Of a DNA stretch of 9,127 nt, positions 1 through 5,643 are shown piece after piece. Each line of letters begins with the position of its first letter. Position 1 is the stretch's first letter. The stretch is from JAHFOW01 sp964370795 (lineage in GTDB: Bacteria > Planctomycetota > Brocadiia > Brocadiales > Brocadiaceae): the NCBI GenBank assembly GCA_964370795.1, contig CAYJME010000136.1, forward strand, positions 1 to 9,127, given 5' to 3'. A program made the translations under genes and the position numbers. The notes beneath the pieces are model-generated. The model did no database searches. It had not been told where the DNA came from and saw nothing but the letters and a program-made list of their open reading frames with translations.

Positions 1-417
1 ACTTTCCGTGAGCGCTGAATGTTCTAAAATGATAGAATTAGTTCCCGGTGTATCTACCAGGGCCACATCTTTTAATGTTTCCATAGGATAGGTTGCCTGG
101 CATAAGTGGTCACCCACTTCTTTTATTTCGATCTTATCGCCATACGTCAACAACGTAATCCGGTTGGTTGTGGGAGTCGACCCTTCTGGGAGGACATGCT
201 CACCACACATCGCATTAATAAAACTTGATTTACCCGAGTTGTATTCACCCGCCACCAGGAGGAAAAATGGCTCCTCCAGTTGTGCGCGCATCTCGACAAC
301 CTTTTTCTCCATATCTGAGCCGCCGATGCGCTCAAAGAACTTTTTGGAATTATCAAGAAGATTGACAACCTCTGGATAAATATCCCTGTGTTTCGCTTTC
401 GTTGTTATCGTTAACAT
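1..417 (-). CDS. Dynamin-like GTPase, N-terminal part (runs off left edge)
   Basis: The reverse strand reads without a stop for 139 codons from an ATG at 417 to the window edge, so only the N-terminus is present. GTPase motifs are clear: the P-loop GEYNSGKS at residues 57-64, a switch I region TPTTNRIT at 81-88, and the G3 motif DTPG at 122-125. The EEPFFLLVAGEYNSGKSSF block and the LPEGSTPTT spacing are typical of bacterial dynamin-family (Dynamin_N) proteins, which bind and remodel membranes using GTP. The helical first 50 residues fit the start of such a protein; the stalk and membrane-binding parts would lie outside. An AGGGG lies just 3 nt upstream of the ATG, which is a tight spacing, but no better in-frame start is visible. 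Its partner gene, if it belongs to a two-gene dynamin system, is not in view. Confidence 0.85.
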   Translation of the reverse strand, partial: MLTITTKAKHRDIYPEVVNLLDNSKKFFERIGGSDMEKKVVEMRAQLEEPFFLLVAGEYNSGKSSFINAMCGEHVLPEGSTPTTNRITLLTYGDKIEIKEVGDHLCQATYPMETLKDVALVDTPGTNSIILEHSALTES

Positions 418-625
418 AACCCCTATTTTTGACTTTTGCTAAATTAAAACAATTTAATTAACGCAGTTATCAATACCACCTGCCCTTGAATAAATTTTTA
501 ACGTATTCATCATGAAATAATAACCCGAACAAAATTACCGTAGATTGCTCCCATTCACGATTTTAAGCAGAAAATCAGGTGATTAAAAATGTTAACAGTT
601 TTTGGAAGACAAGTCAATTTTTCTT
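418..625 (-). promoter_or_regulatory. Intergenic gap with weak candidate promoters for the GTPase gene
   Basis: This 208-base AT-rich gap separates ridA from the GTPase gene, both read leftwards. Two weak minus-strand promoter candidates are visible. One is TTGACT (617-612) with TAACAT (594-589) at 17 nt, which would give a leader of about 165 nt. The other is TTGATA (473-468) with TTTAAT (448-443) at 19 nt, which would give a short leader. Neither is strong, and no hairpin plus T-run terminator for ridA stands out. Confidence 0.25.
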
Positions 626-1009
626 TTATATACAGAATGCTATGGCCTCGATCTCCACACCGACATCCTTTGGTAACCTTGCCGCCTGCACTGCCGCCCT
701 TGCCGGATGTTTCTGCTGGAAGAATTCCTTATAAACATCATTAATTGCAGCATAATCATTCAAATCCTTCATAAAGACGGTCGTCTTTACCACGTTATCC
801 AGAGACGAACCAGCCGCTTTCAGGATGTTTTTAAGATTTTCCAGTACCTGCTTTGTCTGAAGTTTAATATCACCCTGAATAATTTCACCCGTTGAGGGTA
901 TTATAGGTATTTGCCCCGATACAAACACAAGATTTCCAACCTTGATTGCCTGAGAGTAAGGGCCAATCGCAGCCGGCGCGTTATTTGTTGAAATGACTAA
1001 TTTTTCCAT
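626..1009 (-). CDS. ridA: RidA family reactive enamine/imine deaminase
   Basis: A complete 127-residue protein of the usual RidA (YjgF/YER057c/UK114) length. The family hydrolyses reactive enamine/imine intermediates such as 2-aminoacrylate released by PLP enzymes, acting as a cytoplasmic homotrimer. Visible hallmarks are the N-terminal STNNAPAAIGPYSQA with Tyr18, the VFVSGQIP strand, and the C-terminal signature HPARAAVQAARLPKDVGVEIEAIA. The signature carries the substrate-binding Arg104 and the conserved Glu119. The start is secure: GGAGGA at 1016-1021 lies 6 nt before the ATG. The gene is divergent from truA and stands alone in its transcription direction, apart from the GTPase gene 208 bases downstream. 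All key residues are present, so it is expected to be functional. Confidence 0.96.
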   Translation of the reverse strand: MEKLVISTNNAPAAIGPYSQAIKVGNLVFVSGQIPIIPSTGEIIQGDIKLQTKQVLENLKNILKAAGSSLDNVVKTTVFMKDLNDYAAINDVYKEFFQQKHPARAAVQAARLPKDVGVEIEAIAFCI

Positions 1010-1042
1010 ATTTTATCCTCCAGTATAAATTTTCTGATTAAC

Positions 1043-1072
1043 ATCCTATCAAAATTTCACACCATCTTTCAA
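1043..1072 (-). promoter_or_regulatory. Candidate ridA promoter
   Basis: On the minus strand TTGAAA (1072-1067) is followed after 18 nt by TAGGAT (1048-1043). This would start transcription near 1036 and give a leader of about 27 nt that includes the good GGAGGA ribosome site. The boxes match consensus at 5/6 and 4/6, so this is a plausible but unproven sigma-70-type promoter. Confidence 0.35.
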
Positions 1073-1194
1073 TTACCAATCAAATTTTTCCCAGTATTTT
1101 CCATTGAATGTTCTTGCCTTTTTTGTTTCAATCTTTTAAAAAAAACTATTTACCACGGATTATCACAGGAAATACAAATATCTGTAGTAATCCT

Positions 1195-1200
1195 TATAAT
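1195..1200 (+). promoter_or_regulatory. TATAAT -10 box placed for a leaderless truA mRNA
   Basis: A perfect TATAAT ends 7 nt before the truA ATG at 1208, so the expected transcription start coincides with the A of the start codon. No Shine-Dalgarno sequence is visible in the intervening TTAATTT. No good -35 box is found at 16-18 nt. Together this suggests either a leaderless transcript or a chance match in AT-rich DNA. Confidence 0.4.
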
Positions 1201-1207
1201 TTAATTT

Positions 1208-1951
1208 ATGCGTAACATACGACTGCTCATTGAATACGATGGCACCAATTATGCCGGATGGCAATGCCAAAAAAATGCCATAACCGTCCAGGAAACCCTT
1301 GCGAAAGCCATAGAAAGTGTCGTGCAGGAAAAAATTACCCTGTACGGAGCCGGACGCACGGATGCAGGCGTACATGCATTAGGGCAGATGGCCAATTTTA
1401 AGACCACGTCACACATCCCTTGCGAACGTCTCCTCCTGGCAATTAATTTCTATCTCCCTCACGATATCACGGTAAAAGAAGTGGCAGAGGTACCAGAGTC
1501 CTTCCATGCGCAATATTGCGCCAGATCTAAGGTCTATCAATACACCGTTTACAACGACTGGATACGAACATCCCTGAATCGTCATGTTTGTTATGTGTCC
1601 GGATTCACGTTGGACATGGACAAAATGATACAGGCTTCAAAATACCTCATAGGAACCCACGACTTCACCTCCTTTACCACACAAGCCTCGTGTGAAAAGA
1701 ATCGTATACGCACCGTAACGAATTTAGCTATGAAAAAGGAGGGGAAATACCTTTATTTTACCATTGAAGCAAACGGTTTTTTGTACAATATGGTAAGGGC
1801 AATTGTGGGGACACTTATTGAGGTAGGCAGAGGAAAAATCATGGTGGATCATGTGAAGGAAATCTTAGAAGCAAAGAATAGGGACATGGCTGGCCCCACA
1901 GCGCCTGCAAAGGGATTGTGTCTTATGGAGGTTAAATACGAGATAAATTAG
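1208..1951 (+). CDS. truA: tRNA pseudouridine(38-40) synthase TruA
   Basis: A complete 247-residue protein, normal for TruA, which converts uridines 38, 39 and 40 of the tRNA anticodon arm to pseudouridine. The N-terminal strand RLLIEYDGTNYAGWQCQ (residues 5-21) is followed by the catalytic motif GAGRTDAGVHA with the nucleophile Asp52. The segment SFHAQYCARSKVYQYTVYN and the C-terminal FLYNMVRAIVGTLIEVGRGK are also diagnostic. The protein ends with the usual APAKGLCLMEVKY strand. The start ATG aligns with the family N-terminus, but it lacks a ribosome-binding site; see the TATAAT at 1195-1200. The stop codon lies inside the left arm of an inverted repeat shared with the convergent higBA operon. 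Confidence 0.97.
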   Translation: MRNIRLLIEYDGTNYAGWQCQKNAITVQETLAKAIESVVQEKITLYGAGRTDAGVHALGQMANFKTTSHIPCERLLLAINFYLPHDITVKEVAEVPESFHAQYCARSKVYQYTVYNDWIRTSLNRHVCYVSGFTLDMDKMIQASKYLIGTHDFTSFTTQASCEKNRIRTVTNLAMKKEGKYLYFTIEANGFLYNMVRAIVGTLIEVGRGKIMVDHVKEILEAKNRDMAGPTAPAKGLCLMEVKYEIN

Positions 1952-1982
1952 GTTGGATTTTGCCATTTAAACCCCAACCTAA
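1948..1982. terminator. Possible bidirectional terminator between truA and higA
   Basis: A perfect 9-bp inverted repeat, TTAGGTTGG (1948-1956) and CCAACCTAA (1974-1982), flanks a 17-nt loop between two convergent genes. It overlaps the truA stop codon. The T-tract is poor on both strands and the loop is long, so termination is suggested by position more than by structure. Confidence 0.4.
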
Positions 1983-2009
1983 AAGATTTGGCCCCTTTTA
2001 CTATTCAGC

Positions 2010-2318
2010 TCATTGAACAGCGCCTTCATATACCCGCACTTCCCGTTTTAATTGACCTACAAACTTATCTGATTCTACTTCGAGATCATAATGCGCCTGA
2101 AGATTCATCCAAAACTGTGGGGATATACCAAAATAGCGCCCTAAACGTAGGGCCGTATTGGCAGTAATAGAGCGTTTACCTTGTACAATTTCGTTTATGC
2201 GTCTTGCGGGAACACTAATATCCTTTGCAAGTTTATACTGACTGATATTCATCGGCTTGAGAAATTCTTCAAACAAAATCTCTCCCGGATGTATGGGGGG
2301 AATTTTTTTCTCACGCAT
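2010..2318 (-). CDS. higA: HigA-type antitoxin, XRE-family DNA-binding protein
   Basis: A complete 102-residue protein of the HigA/VapI antitoxin family. The N-terminal IPPIHPGEILFEEFLKPMNI is the family signature. A helix-turn-helix follows at about residues 25-80 (SQYKLAKDISVPARRINEIV, then GKRSITANTALRLGRYFGIS), and PQFWMNLQAHYDLE is typical of the C-terminal part. In this family the antitoxin neutralises the partner RNase and represses its own operon. It starts 14 nt after the toxin stop and has a good AAAGGAG site, so the two genes are co-transcribed in the usual toxin-first higBA order. No damage is visible. Confidence 0.93.
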   Translation of the reverse strand: MREKKIPPIHPGEILFEEFLKPMNISQYKLAKDISVPARRINEIVQGKRSITANTALRLGRYFGISPQFWMNLQAHYDLEVESDKFVGQLKREVRVYEGAVQ

Positions 2319-2332
2319 TGTTTATGACTCCT

Positions 2333-2614
2333 TTAATGATAATTAACAATTTCCACATTGTATGCATCGCCTTCATGCCATGTAAAACAAATTCGCCATT
2401 GTTTATTAATGCGTATACTGTATTGTCCTTCTCGATCACCATGCAAGGCTTCCAAGTGGTTGGAAGGGGGTATCTGAAGAGAATTCAAATTGGTTGATGC
2501 ATCTAACATCCACAATTTCCGCATCGCTACTTTTTGTGTGTCGTGCGGTAGCTTGCGTGAAAAAGCCCGACAGAAAATCTTTTCGGTCTCTTTGTCCCTG
2601 AATGTCTTGATCAT
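2333..2614 (-). CDS. higB: HigB-type toxin, RelE/ParE superfamily mRNA endonuclease
   Basis: A complete 93-residue protein with the HigB layout: MIKTFRDKETEKIF at the start, LRKLWML-like helix (MRKLWMLDAS), IPPSNHLEALHGDREGQYSIRIN, and the final strand pair QWRICFTWHEGDAYNVEIVNYH. Members of this family cleave ribosome-bound mRNA, and the Arg-rich C-terminal strands carry the catalytic surface. It lies upstream of higA with a 14-nt gap. The ATG at 2614 is the only reasonable start, but no Shine-Dalgarno is visible in front of it. The better antitoxin ribosome site just downstream would favour antitoxin synthesis, which is an inference. Expression is probably controlled through the inverted repeat at 2621-2643. 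Confidence 0.93.
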   Translation of the reverse strand: MIKTFRDKETEKIFCRAFSRKLPHDTQKVAMRKLWMLDASTNLNSLQIPPSNHLEALHGDREGQYSIRINKQWRICFTWHEGDAYNVEIVNYH

Positions 2615-2620
2615 AGGCGA

Positions 2621-2643
2621 ATAATAACGAATTCCGTTATTAT
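2621..2643. promoter_or_regulatory. Probable higBA operator (inverted repeat)
   Basis: ATAATAACG (2621-2629) and CGTTATTAT (2635-2643) form a perfect 9-bp inverted repeat with a 5-nt centre. The repeat lies 7 nt upstream of the higB start and overlaps the -10 box. This placement is what is expected for autorepression by HigA or a HigBA complex. Confidence 0.6.
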
Positions 2644-2669
2644 AGTCAAATATTATTTTCGGGTGTCAC
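2639..2669 (-). promoter_or_regulatory. Candidate higBA promoter
   Basis: On the minus strand GTGACA (2669-2664) is followed after 19 nt by a perfect TATAAT (2644-2639). The start would fall near 2632, giving an 18-nt leader. The -10 box is inside the right arm of the inverted repeat, so a bound repressor would block RNA polymerase. Confidence 0.5.
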
Positions 2670-2714
2670 GGCTGTAAAACAGCCATGTAGATTTGGTTAC
2701 GCGAAGCAAACCCA
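2670..2714 (+). repeat. REP-like element: small hairpin plus GTAG-headed hairpin
   Basis: A perfect hairpin GGCTGT-AAA-ACAGCC (2670-2684) is followed by the tetranucleotide GTAG (2687-2690). After that comes an imperfect hairpin TTTGGTT / AACCCAA with the loop ACGCGAAGC (about 2691-2714). A GTAG at the foot of a hairpin is the hallmark of REP sequences mobilised by RAYT transposases. A decayed gene that looks like such a transposase begins about 60 bases downstream. Confidence 0.4.
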
Positions 2715-2775
2715 ACATCAACTATCTTTTTTTGTAACTAGTTGGCTTGGCAAAACATTTTCCCTATCTGCGCAT

Positions 2776-3182
2776 AAAATCAAGGTGGAAGAAGTAAGGC
2801 AAAATATCGAGAGCGGCGTAATCAAAAAAGAAGGAAATTGTATTGAGAAACCCCCTGTAATGATTTGTCGACCGGTATTGATATAAAAGAAAAGGTTATC
2901 GGCGGAAGCATACTGGAGAGTGATACGTTTATCAATCGGGTAAGAGACGAATAAATATTTTGATGAAATAAAAAAGGAACGAGGTATAATAAGGTAAATA
3001 TTTATGGAATTGTTATATCGGGTGGCGGACTAAGCGGAAGTGAGATAGGAGAAATGACGGGGCTAGACTATAGTACGGTGAGCCTGGGAAGAAAACGATT
3101 GCGAGAAAAACTGAAAAGCGGCAAGCATCTTTCTCAGATTATCAAGAGAGTTGAAGCAGATTTGTCAACAACAAAGATCTGA
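2776..3182 (+). pseudogene. Decayed REP-associated (RAYT-like, Y1-type) transposase, C-terminal part
   Basis: From 2862 one frame reads DLSTGIDIKEKVIGGSILES and then DTFINRVRDE. It meets three in-frame stops (2952-2954, 2961-2963, 2964-2966) and continues as YGIVISGGGLSGSEIGEMTG then LDYSTVSLGRKRLREKLKSG, ending with a normal stop at 3180-3182. The pattern 'GG..FI..V' followed by a helix-turn-helix of the 'EIGE..GLDYSTVS....R' type is what I know from the C-terminus of RAYT/IS200-like transposases. Another frame (2776 to about 2886) gives KIKVEEVRQNIESGVIKKEG, so a frameshift lies near 2855. The HUH catalytic N-terminal half is missing. A short HTH protein of another kind is the main alternative. 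In either case three stops make it non-functional. Confidence 0.6.
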
Positions 3183-3300
3183 TCCCTTTTTTCTTCTTTA
3201 ACTATGTTAAAAATAAGAGGTCAATTTTCCTTAAAACATTTTGGATTTTCAGTTAGTTGAGTTCGAATCATCATGTAACTTAAAATAAAAAGGGGAGAAA

Positions 3301-4365
3301 ATGAAATTAAATAATTTGTTAATAATAGCGCTAGTAATAAGTTATCTCTTTGTAGGATGTGGGAGAGGAAAGAAGCCCGTTGAGACTAAAAAAGAGATAT
3401 CAGAAATTAATGTGGAAGAAGGATTTAAAGTTGAAAAATTGGCTAACGAACTCTGGAATAAAATCCAGAGTGAAAATTACTGGGTAAACTGGAAGACATG
3501 GCCAGGCAAAGAAGCTTTTTATAAAGGGGGGGAACTACATGGGGCTTTATTAACTACTTACGTAAATGATACAGCCCTTAAGACAATTATAAATAAAAAG
3601 GGACAGATGCCCCCTGGGGCGATAATAATTACAGAAAACTATATGCCTGATAAAACCCTTGACTCTATAACTGTGATGCACAAAATAGAAGGTTTTAATC
3701 CGAAGATAAATGATTGGTTCTGGGTTAAATTTGGACCGGATGGCAAGATCTCGACTGCAGAAAAATATGGTCAGACTCTGATGTTGGCTGGTAAAGTTGC
3801 AACGTGCATTGAATGTCATGGTGGACAGAGTGCCAATGACTACATTTTTACAAGCCTTTTGAGAGAAGAAGTGTCTGAAGTTAAAAAAGTAGAGAAGGAA
3901 ATATTCGACGCCGAAAAAATAGCTAATGGACTCTGGGGTAAAATAAAGGATGAAAATTACCAAAAAAAGTGGAAGATGTGGCCTGGCAAGGAGGCATTTT
4001 ATGAAGGAAAGGAACCACATGGGGCTTTCCTGACTACCTATGTAAATGACGCCGCCCATGAGGCAATTGTAAAAATAAAGGAAAAGATGCCTGCCGGAGC
4101 GATAATTATTAAAGAAAACTACATGCACGATAGAAACATTGCTTCAATAACCGTGATGTATAAGATAGAAGGTTTTAATCCTGATGCTTTTGATTGGTTC
4201 TGGGTTAAATTTGCACCAAGCGGTAAAGTCGTGACTGAAGAAAAAGATGGCAGGATCATAAAGTTGGCCGGTAAAGTCGCTGGCTGCATAGAATGTCACG
4301 GGAAACAAACCAGTAATGACTATGTTTTTACAAGTCCTTTGAAGTTAGAGCACACTTTACCGTAA
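3301..4365 (+). CDS. Di-domain cytochrome P460-like c-type haem lipoprotein
   Basis: A 354-residue exported haem protein. Residues 1-20 form a lipoprotein signal ending in LFVGC, so Cys20 is probably lipidated. Two copies of one domain follow, at about 41-190 and 201-348, in exact 160-residue register. WPGKEAFY is at 67 and 227, HGA(L/F)LTTYVND begins at 80 and 240, DWFWVKF is at 138 and 298, and the haem motif CIECH is at 169-173 and 329-333. The order (WPG, TTYVND, MP.GAIII.ENY, GFNP..DWFWVKF, CxxCH, NDY.FT) matches the cytochrome P460 family. Known members oxidise hydroxylamine or bind NO through a haem cross-linked to a lysine. The likely counterpart of that lysine is Lys271 in domain 2, but it is Thr111 in domain 1. 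The start is supported by AGGGGAG 3 nt upstream. A glsB paralogue follows after 73 nt. P460 is a family assignment; the substrate is unknown. Confidence 0.85.
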   Translation: MKLNNLLIIALVISYLFVGCGRGKKPVETKKEISEINVEEGFKVEKLANELWNKIQSENYWVNWKTWPGKEAFYKGGELHGALLTTYVNDTALKTIINKKGQMPPGAIIITENYMPDKTLDSITVMHKIEGFNPKINDWFWVKFGPDGKISTAEKYGQTLMLAGKVATCIECHGGQSANDYIFTSLLREEVSEVKKVEKEIFDAEKIANGLWGKIKDENYQKKWKMWPGKEAFYEGKEPHGAFLTTYVNDAAHEAIVKIKEKMPAGAIIIKENYMHDRNIASITVMYKIEGFNPDAFDWFWVKFAPSGKVVTEEKDGRIIKLAGKVAGCIECHGKQTSNDYVFTSPLKLEHTLP

Positions 4366-4438
4366 CCGACTCACTTTGAAGATTAGTTCAGGGAACCTGA
4401 ACCAGAAATAGAAGAATTACAACAAAAGGGAGACGACC

Positions 4439-4678
4439 TTGTATTTCACGATTTGGATTATCAGCGGTATCATTGCCGGCTGGCTCACAGGACTGGTGGT
4501 AAAAGGACGAGGCTACGGCCTCATTGGCTTCTTGGCTATTGGGGCATTGGGTGGCGTAATTGGAGGTTGGATATTCAGAATGTTTTGGCTACTATCGACC
4601 AACTGGATTGGAAATATCTTTGCGGCTGTCATTGGGGGGATAATATTGATCGCGATTGTTCGCACTATACGTCGATGA
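4439..4678 (+). CDS. GlsB/YeaQ/YmgE family small membrane protein, copy 1
   Basis: A 79-residue very hydrophobic protein of the family called transglycosylase-associated (PF04226-type). It has three predicted membrane helices: WIISGIIAGWLTGLVVKG (residues 6-23), a Gly-rich GFLAIGALGGVIGGWIF (about 30-46), and NIFAAVIGGIILIAIV (about 59-74), ending in basic RTIRR. The family is linked to general stress, but its molecular role is not established. The start is a TTG at 4439-4441, chosen because GGGAG lies 6 nt before it and the protein then aligns from the first residue with copy 2. Copy 2 is about 65-70% identical by eye. It follows the P460 gene closely and may share its transcript. Confidence 0.9.
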   Translation: MYFTIWIISGIIAGWLTGLVVKGRGYGLIGFLAIGALGGVIGGWIFRMFWLLSTNWIGNIFAAVIGGIILIAIVRTIRR

Positions 4679-4682
4679 AGGA

Positions 4683-4745
4683 AATATAGTGCTCATCCGG
4701 AAAACCAACCGAGCCAATGCAACGGACGACTTTGTTTTCTCGTAA
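4683..4745 (+). pseudogene. Remnant of a P460-type haem protein C-terminus
   Basis: The frame ending at the TAA at 4743-4745 reads ANATDDFVFS-stop. This resembles the family ending (SANDYIFTS and TSNDYVFTS in the intact gene at 3301-4365). At DNA level the stretch from ATAGTGCTCATCC to TGTTTTC can be aligned with the 3' part of the intact gene around its last CIECH codons, with small indels that destroy the CxxCH. Even the post-stop bases agree (CGTAAGCCAACTC here, CGTAACCGACTC after the intact gene). The distance from this stop to glsB copy 2 is close to that from the intact gene to copy 1. The similarity is short, so confidence is moderate. Confidence 0.5.
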
Positions 4746-4822
4746 GCCAACTCGAAAAGAAAGTCTGAAAAGAGTTATGAGTTGTTAGAATTGATCACAT
4801 TTAAAGAAAAGGAGGAATACGA

Positions 4823-5065
4823 ATGTATCTCGCAATCTGGATTATCAGTGGCATTCTTGCCGGCTGGCTTACAGGACTTGTGGTAAAAGGGCAAGGCTAC
4901 GGCCTCATTGGTGACTTGATTATTGGACTATTGGGTGGCATAGTTGGAGGCTGGTTATTCGGTTTGTTCGGTCTCTATGCTACCAGTTTGATCGGGAACA
5001 TTATCGTGGCGGTGGTTGGAGGCATTGTATTGGTTGCAGTTGTTCGCATCCTACGCCGGGCATAG
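4823..5065 (+). CDS. GlsB/YeaQ/YmgE family small membrane protein, copy 2
   Basis: An 80-residue paralogue of the preceding gene, with the same three-helix plan: IWIISGILAGWLTGLVVKGQ, then GDLIIGLLGGIVGGWLFGLF, then SLIGNIIVAVVGGIVLVAVV, ending in the basic tail RILRRA. It starts with ATG behind a strong GGAGG at 4811-4815 with 7-nt spacing, so it is probably translated better than the TTG-initiated copy 1. Relative to copy 1 it has lost an aromatic-rich stretch (FRMFWLLSTNW is FGLFGLYATSL here) and is closer to the usual family pattern. The 144 bases between the two copies contain a haem-protein remnant, so the copies arose by duplication of a larger block. Function beyond an inner-membrane stress-associated protein cannot be stated. 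Confidence 0.93.
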   Translation: MYLAIWIISGILAGWLTGLVVKGQGYGLIGDLIIGLLGGIVGGWLFGLFGLYATSLIGNIIVAVVGGIVLVAVVRILRRA

Positions 5066-5229
5066 GCAAGTATTTCTCCATACACGAAGTTTTATCCATC
5101 TACTACGGTAGGTAAACCGTCACTGTTATGGTTAGACTTTAGAAAATTCATTCTTGTACATAATTGTCTCAGTTAAATTATGAGTCACTGGAAAAACCAC
5201 ATTATTTTTCCATCGGATAGTTCTACATT
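5066..5229. other. Gap after glsB copy 2 with weak inverted repeats
   Basis: Two small inverted repeats are visible: ACGGT/ACCGT (5105-5109 and 5116-5120) and CATAATT/AATTATG (5159-5165 and 5176-5182). Neither is followed by a T-run, so I do not call them terminators. Nothing coding is seen. Confidence 0.3.
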
Positions 5230-5343
5230 CTATTTTGGTTTAAAATTAAACTTCTGTCCTCCCGCCGTTGCCTCAAACATTAAACCACTTTTCGACAAGG
5301 TAAAGATTGCGACACCGTGATCATAATCAGCATCCGTAGAAGC
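5230..5343 (-). pseudogene. C-terminal fragment of a SYLF/YSC84-type protein
   Basis: The last 28 residues of this minus-strand frame, GVAIFTLSKSGLMFEATAGG then QKFNFKPK-stop, match the ending of lipid-binding SYLF (YSC84) domain proteins. Those typically end in a '(V/A)..(Y/F).L...GL.(L/F)EA...G.K(F/Y)' strand pair. About ten more residues (ASTDADYDH) look native. Beyond about 5343 the similarity stops, and the DNA becomes coding-like on the other strand for an ISL3 transposase. Most of the gene (over 150 residues in full-length members) is therefore missing, cut off at the junction. The open frame does extend to an ATG at 5481, but that extension is antisense to the transposase fragment and is not a real protein. 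Confidence 0.6.
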
Positions 5344-5548
5344 TTCCGCAAGGTGAAGCAAGAGAAGCTGGAGTTCCTTGCGGATAATTCTTTCTACACC
5401 AAGCGCTTTGCCTTCTATGCCGGCAAGCGATGCAACACCCAGACAATTAAAGATGTTGCCAGTGAACTGCATCTCCGTCAAGGAACTCGAAAAGCAGTAC
5501 CTGCGGGAGAAACTCCGCCGTGCCGGAAAACCTGGTCCAAACGTAGTC
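5341..5548 (+). pseudogene. Internal fragment of an ISL3-family transposase
   Basis: The frame from 5341 reads RKVKQEKLEFLADNSFYTKR then FAFYAGKRCNTQTIKDVASE and LHL. It shifts by one base at about 5476 into VKELEKQYLREKLRRAGKPG then PNVV. This is the ISL3 transposase stretch after the N-terminal zinc-finger region, where intact proteins have 'LHLDW.TVKELE.QYM...L...G.P.P..IG.DEISI'. The Asp-Trp-Lys-Thr part is lost at the frameshift. The fragment ends just before the catalytic DEISI region, and a repeat element begins. Both ends are missing and no terminal inverted repeats were recognised. It is a dead remnant, abutting the SYLF fragment head to head. Confidence 0.7.
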
Positions 5549-5555
5549 GTACAGG

Positions 5556-5638
5556 GTGAATTAGACGAAGTAAATCCACCTTTTCATGAATTGGTGGATT
5601 CGGCGCAAAACGACGGCGCCTTAATACACCCTACACAA
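5556..5638 (-). repeat. REP-like palindromic element with GTAG foot
   Basis: On the minus strand GTAG (5634-5631) heads a long imperfect hairpin. GGTGTATTAAGGCGC pairs with GCGCCGAATCCACC across a 9-nt loop: the core GGCGC/GCGCC is at 5602-5606 and 5616-5620, then ATT/AAT and GGTG/CACC with a mismatch. A competing perfect 8-bp hairpin AATCCACC/GGTGGATT (5573-5580 and 5593-5600) is contained in the same element. It lies 6 bases downstream of the subtilase stop and could act as its mRNA 3' structure. The TAATACACCCTACA motif resembles repeats seen in many bacteria, from memory only. Confidence 0.55.
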
Positions 5639-5643
5639 CGAAC

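Noticed and set aside
147..368. 73-residue minus-strand frame in the GTPase region
   Set aside because: It is a shifted frame of the GTPase gene, which itself has G1, G2 and G3 motifs and no stop.
3257..3286. TTGAGT-18-TAAAAT as a promoter for the P460 gene
   Set aside because: Its transcription start would fall inside the ribosome-binding site, so the mRNA could not use it. No better promoter was recognised.
3550..4128. 192-residue open frame antisense to the P460 gene
   Set aside because: It is rich in Phe, Tyr and His as expected from reverse-reading Lys/Glu-rich codons, and it covers two copies of the sense-strand repeat. The sense gene has signal peptide, haem motifs and ribosome site.
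4453..4689. 78-residue plus-strand frame overlapping glsB copy 1
   Set aside because: It is out of frame with the membrane protein, has no ribosome site and has a composition unlike a folded protein.
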